Positions 51,990 to 60,750 of a stretch of DNA of 64,000 bases are shown in pieces (positions within the stretch are counted from its first letter, which is position 1; each line of letters starts with the position of its first letter). The position numbers were made by a program, and so were the translations under genes. This stretch comes from a virus. The notes beneath the pieces were generated by a model. It had not been told where the DNA came from. It made no database searches and saw nothing but the letters and a program-made list of their open reading frames with translations. Location: IMG/VR virus record IMGVR_UViG_3300032323_002905, positions 1-64,000 of that record. The stretch is one strand, 5' to 3'.

Positions 51990-52836
51990 TTACTTTACGT
52001 AATTCTTCTAATAATTCATAGTAATGAAGTAAATTAGTCATATCATCATTACTAATTTTATCATTTTTATCTAATGTAACTAAAATATTAGACACCTCAT
52101 TAATTTTAATTTGAGTTGTCTTGTCTTTAACTTTTTTATTTAATTTAGTTAAGTCAGATTTAATTTCTGTTATTTTAGTATTGTAAAAATCTTTTAATTT
52201 AGATGGATTATCAACACTGTTGATAAATTCTTTTAATACTGATTTTTGTCCTTCATTTAAATTAGCATATTTAGAATTAAATTTTTCTAATAATGATCTA
52301 TAAGTTAACATACGAATATCTTTATCGTATGACTTAAATTCTTCCATTAATGTATCTTTAGCAACTGTTGTAATTGGTGCTGAAGTTAGATATTCTAATA
52401 TAATTAATTTATTTGAGATTACTTGATTGGGTTCTGGTTGGTTAACACCATCATACATTTCTAATAATGTATAGAACGCGGCTTGGGTTTTGTAGTTAGG
52501 TAATTTAGTTTTGAAAAATTCATCAACATCATAATTTGCTTTAATTTCTTTAATTAAATTATATTTTTGACGACGTAATGCTGATTTGTTTAAGTATTTA
52601 GCACTTTCTAATAAAGTATTGATAATAATATCAGCTTTACCTTCGCTTAACTTAATGTTGTTTAACAATGTTTCGTATAACTTATACTCTTTTCCTAACT
52701 CTGTTTTAACAAAGTGTTTTTTTAAAATAGTTGCTGCCTTTGAGTCTACACCTGACAATGTATCAGACGTAATTTGTCTGACTAAAAGTTCAAATAAAAT
52801 GCCAGTATTCTTGTATTTTGAATGTTTAACAATCAT
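51982..52836 (-). CDS. Conserved hypothetical head-cluster protein, 284 aa
   Basis: It starts VKHSKYKNTGILFELLVRQI, a sequence I associate with a protein found beside the portal in marine T4-like phages; no function is assigned. It looks all-helical with several Leu-rich stretches and a Lys-rich C-terminal third, a plausible core or assembly protein. It follows the portal gene behind a class B element and overlaps the 177-aa gene by eight bases. Confidence 0.7.
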   Translation of the reverse strand: MIVKHSKYKNTGILFELLVRQITSDTLSGVDSKAATILKKHFVKTELGKEYKLYETLLNNIKLSEGKADIIINTLLESAKYLNKSALRRQKYNLIKEIKANYDVDEFFKTKLPNYKTQAAFYTLLEMYDGVNQPEPNQVISNKLIILEYLTSAPITTVAKDTLMEEFKSYDKDIRMLTYRSLLEKFNSKYANLNEGQKSVLKEFINSVDNPSKLKDFYNTKITEIKSDLTKLNKKVKDKTTQIKINEVSNILVTLDKNDKISNDDMTNLLHYYELLEELRKVNG

Positions 52837-52853
52837 TCCTAAAGTGTTTTATT

Positions 52854-52862
52854 ATAAATATA
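52854..52862 (-). promoter_or_regulatory. Class B (late-type) element for the head-core operon
   Basis: TATATTTATAATAAA on the coding strand, 17 bases before the 284-aa gene. Full consensus match. Confidence 0.5.
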
Positions 52863-52871
52863 TAAGGATTA

Positions 52872-54749
52872 TTACTCTCTAATTTGGGATTCATCTAATA
52901 GCGAATCTCCTGGTTTTTCTTGACTAAATACTAATTTTTTATCAACTTGTTCAAACAAACGTTTATTTCTTGCAAAAGCTGATTTAGCGTTTTCTAAAGC
53001 AAACGGTTTAGATGTTGACTTACCATATCCTGGTTGGTCATCAGATTTCATATCTTTAACACCTAATCTATCACGACCTAACGCGCTGTCTTGTGTATTA
53101 ATATTAGATACTTTTTCTTTTGGACGACCTAATTGTGTGTCATTATTATATCCTGGTGGCAATTCACCTTCTGGTCCACCGTTTTTACTATATAAACTAG
53201 CTAAATCATGTGGTGTACCGTATGATTTACCTGTTTCTACTGGATCATTACCTTCTTCTCTAATTTGAGCGATTCTAAATTCACGTTTTGCATCTTCAAT
53301 CATCATATCTCTATATTCATCATATGAATCTTCAGAGAATCTGAATACATTGTCATAAACCCAATCAGTAGGCATTAATTTAGTTTCAATAATATTTTTA
53401 GCTAAATCAACTTTTTCCTTCATTAACATGATACGTTCTTGATCGTATATAATAGACGGTGTAGTTAATGATAACTCAAAGTTAGTTAATTCTTCGTTAG
53501 TATAACCTTGAACATATAAATGTACTAATGCAATTTTATATAATTCTGATAATGTAATACGTTGAATACGATCAATTGTACGAGCAAAACGAATATCTTC
53601 TGCTGCTAATGTTGCTTTACCTTGTAAGTCTTTATCATAACCTAAAAATGCTTTAGGTACTTTTAATGCTGCAAATAACTTATCTCTTAAATATGCGACA
53701 TCTTGAATACCATCATAATCTAAACCTTTAGTATTTTCAATACGTGTTGCTTGGTCATTACCTCTTACTGGAATGTAAAAATCTTCTAGTAAGTTTTGCA
53801 TGTTATATTTAACATTATATTCACCTGTCTTTTGATCCATTAACGGAGTACGTTTCATTGAACTAATAGTTTTCTGCATAAATGCTTCAACTTCATTAGG
53901 TGGAATAGAACCAACATTAATAAAGAAAGTACGTTTTTCTGGTGAACGAACTACACGATGGATTAACATCGCATCTTCCATTAAAGCGTATTGTTTATAT
54001 AAACGACGAGCTGGTTCTAGATAAGATCTACCATATGGTAAATAGTTAACATCTGTAATTAATCTAAAGTGAGCCACCTCATAATTTTCAAAGAAAATAC
54101 CTGGTTCGTTTTGACGACCTAAATTAGGTGTGTTATAATAACCATCACCTGATAAAAATCCTTCTGGTCTAAATTGGAAACGAACTGAAGCTGGTTTGTC
54201 TTTATCATAATTTTCTTGTCTTTCAATATGATATGCTGTATATGGAATAACATTATATACACCAAATTTTTCAGCGATTTCTAATCTTAAGAAAAAGTCA
54301 CCATATTTACACATTTGACGAATCCAAGACCATAAATTAAATTCAATGTTTAATACATCATAAAATAAATTATATAAAATTCTTTGAATATTTTCGTCTG
54401 ATGAACGAATAGATAATACTTCACCCATATCATCTTTTAATGTAGATTCATCAGCTACAATATCTAATGCTGAACCCACAATTGCATCCTGATCCATGAT
54501 ATCATAGTCTGAATATAATTGGGTACGTAAGTATTGGTAATTTAAATTTAATTGTTGTCCATAAAGTGATGATGCATTAGTTGAATAAATTCTATTGTAT
54601 CTATCCATTAATGAGTTAGTAGCGATATCACCAGTTTGTTGAATGGTGTTAACGTCCATCACTTTTAATTGATTACCACCCTGATTTCTCATCACTACAT
54701 CAGTAGAGAACAGTCGTTGTAATCGTGAAAATAAGCCTTTGTCTGCCAT
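52872..54749 (-). CDS. gp20: Portal vertex protein (T4 gp20-like)
   Basis: 625 aa; T4 gp20 has 524. SLMDRYNRIYSTNASSLYGQ, SDYDIMDQDAIVGSALDIVA, GDFFLRLEIAEKFGVYNVIP and NTKGLDYDGIQDVAYLRDKL followed by FAALKVPKAFLGYDKDLQGK form the standard portal order of T4-like phages. The dodecameric portal is the DNA gate and the docking site for terminase. The C-terminal ~130 residues are polar and probably flexible (GPEGELPPGYNNDTQLG). A class B element precedes it. Confidence 0.94.
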   Translation of the reverse strand: MADKGLFSRLQRLFSTDVVMRNQGGNQLKVMDVNTIQQTGDIATNSLMDRYNRIYSTNASSLYGQQLNLNYQYLRTQLYSDYDIMDQDAIVGSALDIVADESTLKDDMGEVLSIRSSDENIQRILYNLFYDVLNIEFNLWSWIRQMCKYGDFFLRLEIAEKFGVYNVIPYTAYHIERQENYDKDKPASVRFQFRPEGFLSGDGYYNTPNLGRQNEPGIFFENYEVAHFRLITDVNYLPYGRSYLEPARRLYKQYALMEDAMLIHRVVRSPEKRTFFINVGSIPPNEVEAFMQKTISSMKRTPLMDQKTGEYNVKYNMQNLLEDFYIPVRGNDQATRIENTKGLDYDGIQDVAYLRDKLFAALKVPKAFLGYDKDLQGKATLAAEDIRFARTIDRIQRITLSELYKIALVHLYVQGYTNEELTNFELSLTTPSIIYDQERIMLMKEKVDLAKNIIETKLMPTDWVYDNVFRFSEDSYDEYRDMMIEDAKREFRIAQIREEGNDPVETGKSYGTPHDLASLYSKNGGPEGELPPGYNNDTQLGRPKEKVSNINTQDSALGRDRLGVKDMKSDDQPGYGKSTSKPFALENAKSAFARNKRLFEQVDKKLVFSQEKPGDSLLDESQIRE

Positions 54750-54769
54750 TTTATTATATGTTATTAATT

Positions 54770-54778
54770 ATAAATATT
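54770..54778 (-). promoter_or_regulatory. Class B (late-type) element for the portal gene
   Basis: AATATTTATAATTAA on the coding strand, 20 bases before the portal ATG; it overlaps the terminase stop codon. Confidence 0.5.
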
Positions 54779-56354
54779 ATCGTATTAACCAACTAATATC
54801 TTCGTTTCCACCCATTCCGTTTTGTATACTATATGGGTTAGGAACACTAGAACCATAAGCACCTGTAAATCCTGTTCTGTTAACAGTCATATTACTTAAT
54901 GTAGCTCTAGACATTTCTAGATTTTGTGATTTAAATCTTAATGATGTATCTCTTAAATACATTCCAATTGCAAAACTCATAATTAAGTCGTCATTGTATC
55001 CTGATTGTGCTTCAGCACGACCATTTTTCCAAATGAATACTTTCATTTCTTCTAGTAAACGTTTAGATTGAATAACAACACTTTTATCGCCTATGTACTC
55101 TCTAAATTTATTAATTACTAAAGGACGAGTTTTCATTGATGTTGTAAAACCAGGTACTAATTTTGAATTGTCCATATACTGGTCAAAATAAGCATCTGAA
55201 TTATTTCCGGCTTCACTTTTAGGTGAGTAATATAAATTTTTATATCCACGTTCTTGAATTGCATCTAATGCTGACCAACCAATATTAGCATTTTCTACTA
55301 CTAATAAGGCTTGATTATATTCTGTGGCTAAACCAACTAAGAAAAATCCGAATTCTTTAGGTGGTAATTGACCTTTATATTCTGCAACTTGTGTATTTGA
55401 TTCAATATGAATAACATGAGCTGCTGAGAAATCCTTGCCGTCACCTCGCGCTACATCGGCTATAACCATATATGATTGAGTATAGTCCGCCGGTTCCCAT
55501 ATCCATAAGTTACGGTCAACTCCACGGCGTTCTAGCGGTTCTTTTATTGTAGTTTGAGATATAAATTCAATCCATTCTGAATAGAATACTGTATCACCTG
55601 ATGTACTAAAATCGCAATCACACTCTTGTGCTGCTAATCTAGGATCACCTAATAAATCATCTTGTCGTTTTCTCCATGCTTCATTTCTTTCAGGATGGAC
55701 ATACCAAGGTAATTTAATAGGCAAGAAATCATTTTGATTAGCTTCAGCCTTAACCCATGTTTGATGAAACCAGTTACCCGTACCATAAGGAGTAGATAAT
55801 ACAATAGCACCACCACCCGTAGCTAAGGTTTGTTGAGCAGAAGCCCAAATTGTATCAATACCGTCAATAAAAGCAGCCTCGTCAATTAATAGCAAAGATA
55901 CTGCTTCAGATCTACCAGCATCACCTGCTGCTGATACTGCTTTGATCTGAGATCCGTTATTTAATCGTAATGTAAGTTTATTATTTTCTTCAGCATTTAC
56001 TTTTAACCATGATGGTAAATTTTCATACATGAATTTTACCTTAGTTACCATGTTTTTAGCGGTTTCTTGCTTTGTAGCGATACATAACACGTTTTTATCT
56101 TTATGGAATAACATTAACCATAAAGAATAACCAGCTGATAGTGTTGAAATACCTAATTGTCTTGATTTAAGTACTATACTGTATGGATTATCTTTCCATA
56201 AATTTAATACTTTATCCTGGAATGGATATAGATTGAATATGATTCTTCCTCTTTGAGGATGTTGAATATGACAGTATTTCTTCATAAAATGAGCCGGATC
56301 AGAGGCACATTTTACATATTCCTGTCTTATAACTTCACGTAAGTCTTGACTCAT
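54777..56354 (-). CDS. gp17: Terminase large subunit (T4 gp17-like)
   Basis: 525 aa, the DNA-packaging motor. ATPase: Walker A SRQLGIST (about 64-71), Walker B SLLLIDEAAF (about 153-162), and a coupling-type motif STPYGTGNWF. Nuclease: YMVIADVARGDGKDFSAA with the metal Asp near 300, VVENANIGWSA (Glu near 354) and SGYNDDLIMSFAIGM (Asp near 455). It is a little shorter than T4 gp17 (610). It overlaps the spanin-like gene below by four bases (ATGA). No small terminase subunit is evident in the window. Confidence 0.95.
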   Translation of the reverse strand: MSQDLREVIRQEYVKCASDPAHFMKKYCHIQHPQRGRIIFNLYPFQDKVLNLWKDNPYSIVLKSRQLGISTLSAGYSLWLMLFHKDKNVLCIATKQETAKNMVTKVKFMYENLPSWLKVNAEENNKLTLRLNNGSQIKAVSAAGDAGRSEAVSLLLIDEAAFIDGIDTIWASAQQTLATGGGAIVLSTPYGTGNWFHQTWVKAEANQNDFLPIKLPWYVHPERNEAWRKRQDDLLGDPRLAAQECDCDFSTSGDTVFYSEWIEFISQTTIKEPLERRGVDRNLWIWEPADYTQSYMVIADVARGDGKDFSAAHVIHIESNTQVAEYKGQLPPKEFGFFLVGLATEYNQALLVVENANIGWSALDAIQERGYKNLYYSPKSEAGNNSDAYFDQYMDNSKLVPGFTTSMKTRPLVINKFREYIGDKSVVIQSKRLLEEMKVFIWKNGRAEAQSGYNDDLIMSFAIGMYLRDTSLRFKSQNLEMSRATLSNMTVNRTGFTGAYGSSVPNPYSIQNGMGGNEDISWLIR

Positions 56355-56740
56355 ATAACTAGTAAAATACCAATTAAAGCAACAGAACTAACTATAAACT
56401 TTAATTTGATTTTTTTTATTTGTTTTTGGTAATTATTGATAATACTATCTTTATACTCTAATTGTTTTTGACGATCTATATCAATTTTTTTATATAATGA
56501 AATAGATGTGTCTTGAGTTTTTATAATAGAATCTTGATTATTTGCTATTGTAACTAAAATATTAACTGAATCTCTAACTACTGTAATTTGATTTTTAAGA
56601 AAATCACGTTCATTTTTTACAATTAAAGCGTTTTTTAATGTTTTAGAAGGAACTGTGACTAAATCCTCAGTCGAAAGCATTTGTGAACTCACTAACAAGG
56701 GCATCATTAGACAAGTTAGTAATACGATTATGTTCTTCAT
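56351..56740 (-). CDS. Membrane/coiled-coil protein, putative spanin partner, 129 aa
   Basis: The N-terminus MKNIIVLLTCLMMPLLVSSQ looks like a secretion signal (a Cys is present but the lipobox is imperfect). Residues ~50-105 form a charged coiled coil. The C-terminal ~18 residues (FIVSSVALIGILLVI) form a transmembrane anchor. It overlaps the 116-aa gene by 74 bases in another frame, an arrangement common for Rz/Rz1-type spanins that fuse inner and outer membranes at lysis. The C-terminal anchor is unusual for Rz1, so the pair may work differently. Confidence 0.6.
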   Translation of the reverse strand: MKNIIVLLTCLMMPLLVSSQMLSTEDLVTVPSKTLKNALIVKNERDFLKNQITVVRDSVNILVTIANNQDSIIKTQDTSISLYKKIDIDRQKQLEYKDSIINNYQKQIKKIKLKFIVSSVALIGILLVI

Positions 56741-57017
56741 TGTATTTAGTTTTATATAAATCGGCTTTATGTTTTAAACCTGATAATTTAATTTTATCTT
56801 CTGCTACTTGTTTTTTATAAACAGTAGCAACTGAATCTAATTGGGTGATTTTAATTTTAGTAGAGTCAATATTTGCTTGTAATGAATCTATTTTATTATT
56901 TAAAGCTTCATTTTCTTTACCCAAACGGAAATTAGGATTAATGTTAAGAATATTTACAATTAATAACACTAATCCTACGTATCCTAGAAACTTTATAATT
57001 TCTTTATACCACATCAA
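56667..57017 (-). CDS. Putative inner-membrane spanin (Rz-like), 116 aa
   Basis: The N-terminal transmembrane segment IKFLGYVGLVLLIVNILNI lies at residues ~8-26, followed by a periplasmic coiled coil (ENEALNNKIDSLQANIDSTK, and similar). This is the layout of i-spanins. It overlaps the next gene by 74 bases and the previous one by 14. No holin or endolysin is obvious nearby. The lysis role is inferred from topology and gene overlap, not from sequence similarity. Confidence 0.6.
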   Translation of the reverse strand: MMWYKEIIKFLGYVGLVLLIVNILNINPNFRLGKENEALNNKIDSLQANIDSTKIKITQLDSVATVYKKQVAEDKIKLSGLKHKADLYKTKYNEEHNRITNLSNDALVSEFTNAFD

Positions 57018-57840
57018 ATTCGAATTTATCTTTTAATGCTTCTAATTCTTTCTTTTGTGCTGTTTTTTCTTTTAATTTAGCAATGATATTTGCTTTTTCT
57101 TCACCTTCAGCATTTTTATATTCACCAGCTAATTCTTTCATTTCTTTTTCTACTTGAATTAAACCTTTTAATACTTTATCTAATTTAGAAGTACGTTTAG
57201 TTAATTTAGTAGCTGCTTTAGCTGCTTGTTTATCAATATCTGATTCTTCTGGTGCTGAATCTTCGTCACCTGCTTTATAGTAGTCATCTGCTTCTTCTTC
57301 ACCTGTCTCCATATCTTTTTCTACCGCTTTAACTGCTTTTTCTATTTTTTCTTTAGATGGTTTTGCAGTAGCTGCTTTAGGTGCTGTTGGTATTCCAGCC
57401 ATTGATACTACACCTTTATCTTTTAACATACCCATTAATTCTCTGAATTTAGGATTGTTAATACTAGCTGTATCAGCTAAACCAAATTCTTTAGCTACAT
57501 CAGCAACTGACATTTCACCTTTATCTAAAAGATATTCTAATGCTTTTTTAACATTACCTTTAGCTTTTTCGATTAATGAAGCTAATTCATCTTTCATTTC
57601 TTTATTTAAGATATAAGATACTTTAGCACGAGCCATTTCATCTAATTCTTCTTCAACAAAATCAACAGGATTTGATGGTGTCCCTAATGAAGGATTTTTT
57701 GTTTTAGTTTTAGCAGTATTAATTAAAGTCCGTTTTTGATCAGGAGTCAATGTATTTGGATTAGGTACATCAATTGTATCTTCAGATAATGTAGCGATAA
57801 TTTCCTCACGTATAAAAGATTTAAATTCTTTGATTTTCAT
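57004..57840 (-). CDS. Putative capsid-targeted protein with winged-helix-like segment, 278 aa
   Basis: The N-terminus KIKEFKSFIREEIIATLSED carries IKE, IRE and LSE, three (L/I)xE sites in an amphipathic helix like T4 capsid-targeting peptides. Residues ~105-145 (KGEMSVADVAKEFGLADTAS then NPKFRELMGMLKDKGVVS) look like a winged-helix DNA-binding fold. The C-terminal half is Lys/Glu-rich coiled coil. Such a protein could be packed with the DNA. A class B late element lies 14 bases upstream. Confidence 0.65.
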   Translation of the reverse strand: MKIKEFKSFIREEIIATLSEDTIDVPNPNTLTPDQKRTLINTAKTKTKNPSLGTPSNPVDFVEEELDEMARAKVSYILNKEMKDELASLIEKAKGNVKKALEYLLDKGEMSVADVAKEFGLADTASINNPKFRELMGMLKDKGVVSMAGIPTAPKAATAKPSKEKIEKAVKAVEKDMETGEEEADDYYKAGDEDSAPEESDIDKQAAKAATKLTKRTSKLDKVLKGLIQVEKEMKELAGEYKNAEGEEKANIIAKLKEKTAQKKELEALKDKFEFDVV

Positions 57841-57854
57841 GTTATATTTTTCTG

Positions 57855-57863
57855 ATAAATATT
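57855..57863 (-). promoter_or_regulatory. Class B (late-type) element for the 278-aa gene
   Basis: AATATTTATCAGAAA on the coding strand, 14 bases before the ATG; weaker after the core. Confidence 0.4.
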
Positions 57864-58392
57864 ATGAAAATATTGTCTCTTTAATTTTTTTAATACGTTC
57901 TTCGTTAGAACCGCTAATTTCTACAAATTTTTTCATACGATATGAATATCTATCAGCAATTCTTTGAATAAAGAAATCAATTGTTGATCTAAACTCAACA
58001 TCAGTTTCACGTACACCATTATCTTCCATCATAGTTCCAATAGGATTTACATAAAATATATAATCATATTGACTAATAAACAACTTAGCATAATCTTCAA
58101 ATGCTTCTTTATCTAAAACATTAATAGATTTAGCACATTTAGCAAATGCTATAACATCAATAACTGTTCTATCAGTAATTAATTTAGGACGCATTAATTC
58201 ACTAACACGTTCTGCTAAAAATATAGTTTGACCATTTAAAGTACTATCAGTATTTAATGGAATACCTAAATCCTTTAAATATTTACTACGTTCAGTTGTA
58301 ACATAGTAGTCTTTAAATTCAGGTAATTCACCTAATGATTTTACTAATGTTGTTTTACCAACACTCATTGTTCCACAAAAACCTATTTTCAT
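57862..58392 (-). CDS. NadR/AAA_28-like P-loop nucleotide kinase
   Basis: 176 aa. KIGFCGTMSVGKTTLVKSLG holds the Walker A motif GTMSVGKTT at residues ~6-14. TERSKYLKDLG, LITDRTVIDVIAF and YDYIFYVNPIG follow the pattern of AAA_28 / NadR-type small kinases. These phosphorylate nucleosides or nicotinamide riboside; the substrate here cannot be told. A role in nucleotide or NAD supply during infection is the natural guess. Confidence 0.8.
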   Translation of the reverse strand: MKIGFCGTMSVGKTTLVKSLGELPEFKDYYVTTERSKYLKDLGIPLNTDSTLNGQTIFLAERVSELMRPKLITDRTVIDVIAFAKCAKSINVLDKEAFEDYAKLFISQYDYIFYVNPIGTMMEDNGVRETDVEFRSTIDFFIQRIADRYSYRMKKFVEISGSNEERIKKIKETIFS

Positions 58393-58444
58393 ATATTATA
58401 ATGTATATAAAGTCTCTAACAAGACCAAGTTGTAATTAATTTGT

Positions 58445-58696
58445 TTAAACTCTAGCACCTGCTGCTTTACCGGCTGGTGATTTGAACCATGGTAAACCTT
58501 CACGTTGTTTACAATGTTCTTTCCATGATTTTTCAGTGTACTTAATACCATATAAATAATACTCACGTTTTTTTCTTTCACCTTGAGGTATTAACGCTGG
58601 TCCATCCCAGTTATGATACTTACCTTCCCAAACGTATGCGATTGTTCCGTCTGCTTTAGTTAATTTTTTAGTTGGTTCAAATTTTTTATTTTCCAT
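58445..58696 (-). CDS. Small MORN-like hypothetical protein, 83 aa
   Basis: TIAYVWEGKYHNWDGPALIP, then REYYLYGIKYTEKSWKEHCK, then GLPWFKSPAG. The G-x-x-H-N-x-D-G-P-A pattern followed by YYLYG resembles small phage and bacterial proteins of the MORN/antitoxin-repeat style. Function unknown. A class A promoter box ends six bases before the ATG, predicting a near-leaderless early transcript. A competing frame at 58396-58581 lacks any such signature. Confidence 0.7.
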   Translation of the reverse strand: MENKKFEPTKKLTKADGTIAYVWEGKYHNWDGPALIPQGERKKREYYLYGIKYTEKSWKEHCKQREGLPWFKSPAGKAAGARV

Positions 58697-58701
58697 ATAA
58701 T

Positions 58702-58733
58702 TAAATATAACATCAAATCAGCGGGAGGTCAAA
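58702..58733 (-). promoter_or_regulatory. Class A promoter for the 83-aa gene
   Basis: TTTG (58733-58730, in AGTTTGAC), 20 bases, TATATTTA (58709-58702). The predicted leader is about 2 nt. Confidence 0.65.
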
Positions 58734-58734
58734 C

Positions 58735-59430
58735 TTATTTGTACAATTTTAATGTTCCACTACCTATTTCATAATTAGATAATTCATATATTACATATGA
58801 TTGGTTTTCAATCCAATCACCTGTGTTGATATATCTAATACCATCTATAGTTTTGTCTATTGGTGTATGAATATGTCCACAAATAACAGTATGGCAGTTT
58901 CGTTTTTTAGCTTGTCTAACCATTTCCTGTTCAAAATCAATCATAAATGAAACAGCAGCTTTAACATTATCTTTTAAATACTTAGATAAACTTGTTTTCT
59001 TATTAATTTTTTTTAATAGTCTATCAATAACAATAGCAGCATCATAACCAATTGAACCTAACATACCTAACCAATGCATTTTAACAATACCATCATATTT
59101 GTCTCCATGACAAAACCAAATACCACCTTCAGTAAATTCATCTACTATTTTAATATTACCTAATTGCATAGGTGTATATTTTCTTAAGAATTCATCATGA
59201 TTACCTGATATCCAAATAATTTCTTTTTCTTTAGATATTTTAAATAAGTTACGTATTACTCTGTTATGATCCTCACTAAACTTCTTATATCGTTGAAATA
59301 ACCAACCATCAATAATATCGCCTACTAATATTAAGCGATCATATTCCTCAGTTTTAAGTAGATTTATGATGGCTTTAGTATTACAACCTTTAGAACCTAT
59401 ATGTAGGTCAGATATTACTAATGTTTTCAT
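58735..59430 (-). CDS. LpxH-like metallophosphoesterase
   Basis: 231 aa, a calcineurin-type phosphoesterase. The five metal-site motifs are SDLH (7-10), VGDIID (36-41), GNHDE (76-80), CHGDKYD (107-113) and GHIH (185-188), in the order of LpxH (UDP-diacylglucosamine pyrophosphohydrolase) and related YbbF-type enzymes. LpxH acts in lipid A synthesis, so a role in changing the host envelope is possible. Its stop is close to the small-gene promoter and its start is one base after the stop of the FAD oxidoreductase. Confidence 0.82.
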   Translation of the reverse strand: MKTLVISDLHIGSKGCNTKAIINLLKTEEYDRLILVGDIIDGWLFQRYKKFSEDHNRVIRNLFKISKEKEIIWISGNHDEFLRKYTPMQLGNIKIVDEFTEGGIWFCHGDKYDGIVKMHWLGMLGSIGYDAAIVIDRLLKKINKKTSLSKYLKDNVKAAVSFMIDFEQEMVRQAKKRNCHTVICGHIHTPIDKTIDGIRYINTGDWIENQSYVIYELSNYEIGSGTLKLYK

Positions 59431-59431
59431 A

Positions 59432-60745
59432 TTATTTTAATAACGATTCAGCAACATATATTCCATGAGCACCACTAACTGTTATACCTCTTGCACTTAA
59501 TGCGTCTCCAACAAAATGTACATTTGGGTATTTAGTTAATGCTAAATTAGTATAATCAACTAATGGTTCTGGTGATAAATACTTTACTTCAGGAATATAT
59601 ATACCCCAATCATCACCTAATGTTGGGAATACTTTTTTCATATCTACTATAAAATCTTCAATATATTTAAAATATCCTTCCATAACTGGTTTAACAACAT
59701 TAGTTAATGTATCTAAACTAATTGGAGTTGAACTTACTACATTTTTTTCTGATGTATCAGATGGTGTACGAGATGGACTATAATACAAACCAGTTCCATT
59801 TGATTGTAATTTATTTACAACATCCCTAGACCAAGTAAATGGATCTTCAATATCCTTAATTTCCATAATAATACCAAAATTAGTCATTCCATTTAGATAT
59901 TTAGGATCTTTTTTAGCGTGACCATTATAAGTAACATCACCATATGTTTCTTCTACAGCAACATAAGCTGCATTATTATTTGTACAAAACGAACGTAATG
60001 AAACACCTTTATCATCAAATTTTCTATATAACTTAAAGTCATATGAAATGTCAATTAGTTTTTGGAAGTGGTGTTGTGGTGCCTCGAACCTACAGCCTAT
60101 TTGAACTGATTTAGGTTCGTCTGGGAGTTCATATTGGTTGGCTAATTCTTGAGCAAAATCAATACCTGATTTACCTACAGCAAAAATAAGTTCATCATAT
60201 GATAATACTTTTACTATCTCACTAATTGGAGGACCTTCATACTTTAATTCATTAATATCAAAATCTATACTTGTAACTTTAGATTTCCAAATAAATTTAA
60301 CACCTTTCTCAACTAAATAATCGTACCAATTTTTAGCAATTTCAGATAGATAATCTGTACCTACGTGCCATACAGGAAATAAACGTAAACCAAAATATGG
60401 TTTAATAAAATCAGGTTCAGCTTCTGGATTTGAACATTGTACTTCTTCAGGTTTAGGATGGAAACGTTTAAAATTGGTAATAACTTGATCCATTAATTCC
60501 ATTGCTTTTTCCTCACCTGTATACTTAGATAACTGACCACCAATAGCTGTATGGTAAGTTAGTTTGCCGTCTGACCAACCTCCCGCACCTAACATTCCTG
60601 TCATTACTTCTTCAGGTAAGCGGTTATATGGATCTTTACCCATATCAATAATAGTAATTAAATTACCATCATACCCATTATCTACTAATTTAGTTGCAGC
60701 ATTAATGCCTGCTACTCCGGCTCCAACGATTACAATTTTTTTCAT
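59432..60745 (-). CDS. FAD-dependent oxidoreductase (COG2509-like)
   Basis: 437 aa. The N-terminal dinucleotide-binding motif IVGAGVAGINAATKLV (about 5-20) and the C-terminal FVGDALSARGITVSGAHG, which closes the FAD site, mark a flavoprotein dehydrogenase. The middle segments GAGGWSDGKLTYHTAIGG and IGCRFEAPQHHF resemble the COG2509 group. The substrate is unknown. Such enzymes are rare in phages. It is the first gene of a two-gene unit with the LpxH-like enzyme, behind a class A promoter with a near-leaderless start. Confidence 0.8.
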   Translation of the reverse strand: MKKIVIVGAGVAGINAATKLVDNGYDGNLITIIDMGKDPYNRLPEEVMTGMLGAGGWSDGKLTYHTAIGGQLSKYTGEEKAMELMDQVITNFKRFHPKPEEVQCSNPEAEPDFIKPYFGLRLFPVWHVGTDYLSEIAKNWYDYLVEKGVKFIWKSKVTSIDFDINELKYEGPPISEIVKVLSYDELIFAVGKSGIDFAQELANQYELPDEPKSVQIGCRFEAPQHHFQKLIDISYDFKLYRKFDDKGVSLRSFCTNNNAAYVAVEETYGDVTYNGHAKKDPKYLNGMTNFGIIMEIKDIEDPFTWSRDVVNKLQSNGTGLYYSPSRTPSDTSEKNVVSSTPISLDTLTNVVKPVMEGYFKYIEDFIVDMKKVFPTLGDDWGIYIPEVKYLSPEPLVDYTNLALTKYPNVHFVGDALSARGITVSGAHGIYVAESLLK

Positions 60746-60750
60746 ATATT

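Noticed and set aside
58396-58581. 61-aa minus-strand frame overlapping the 83-aa gene
   Set aside because: It overlaps the 83-aa gene, which has a class A promoter and a recognisable pattern. The sequence looks like a frame shadow.
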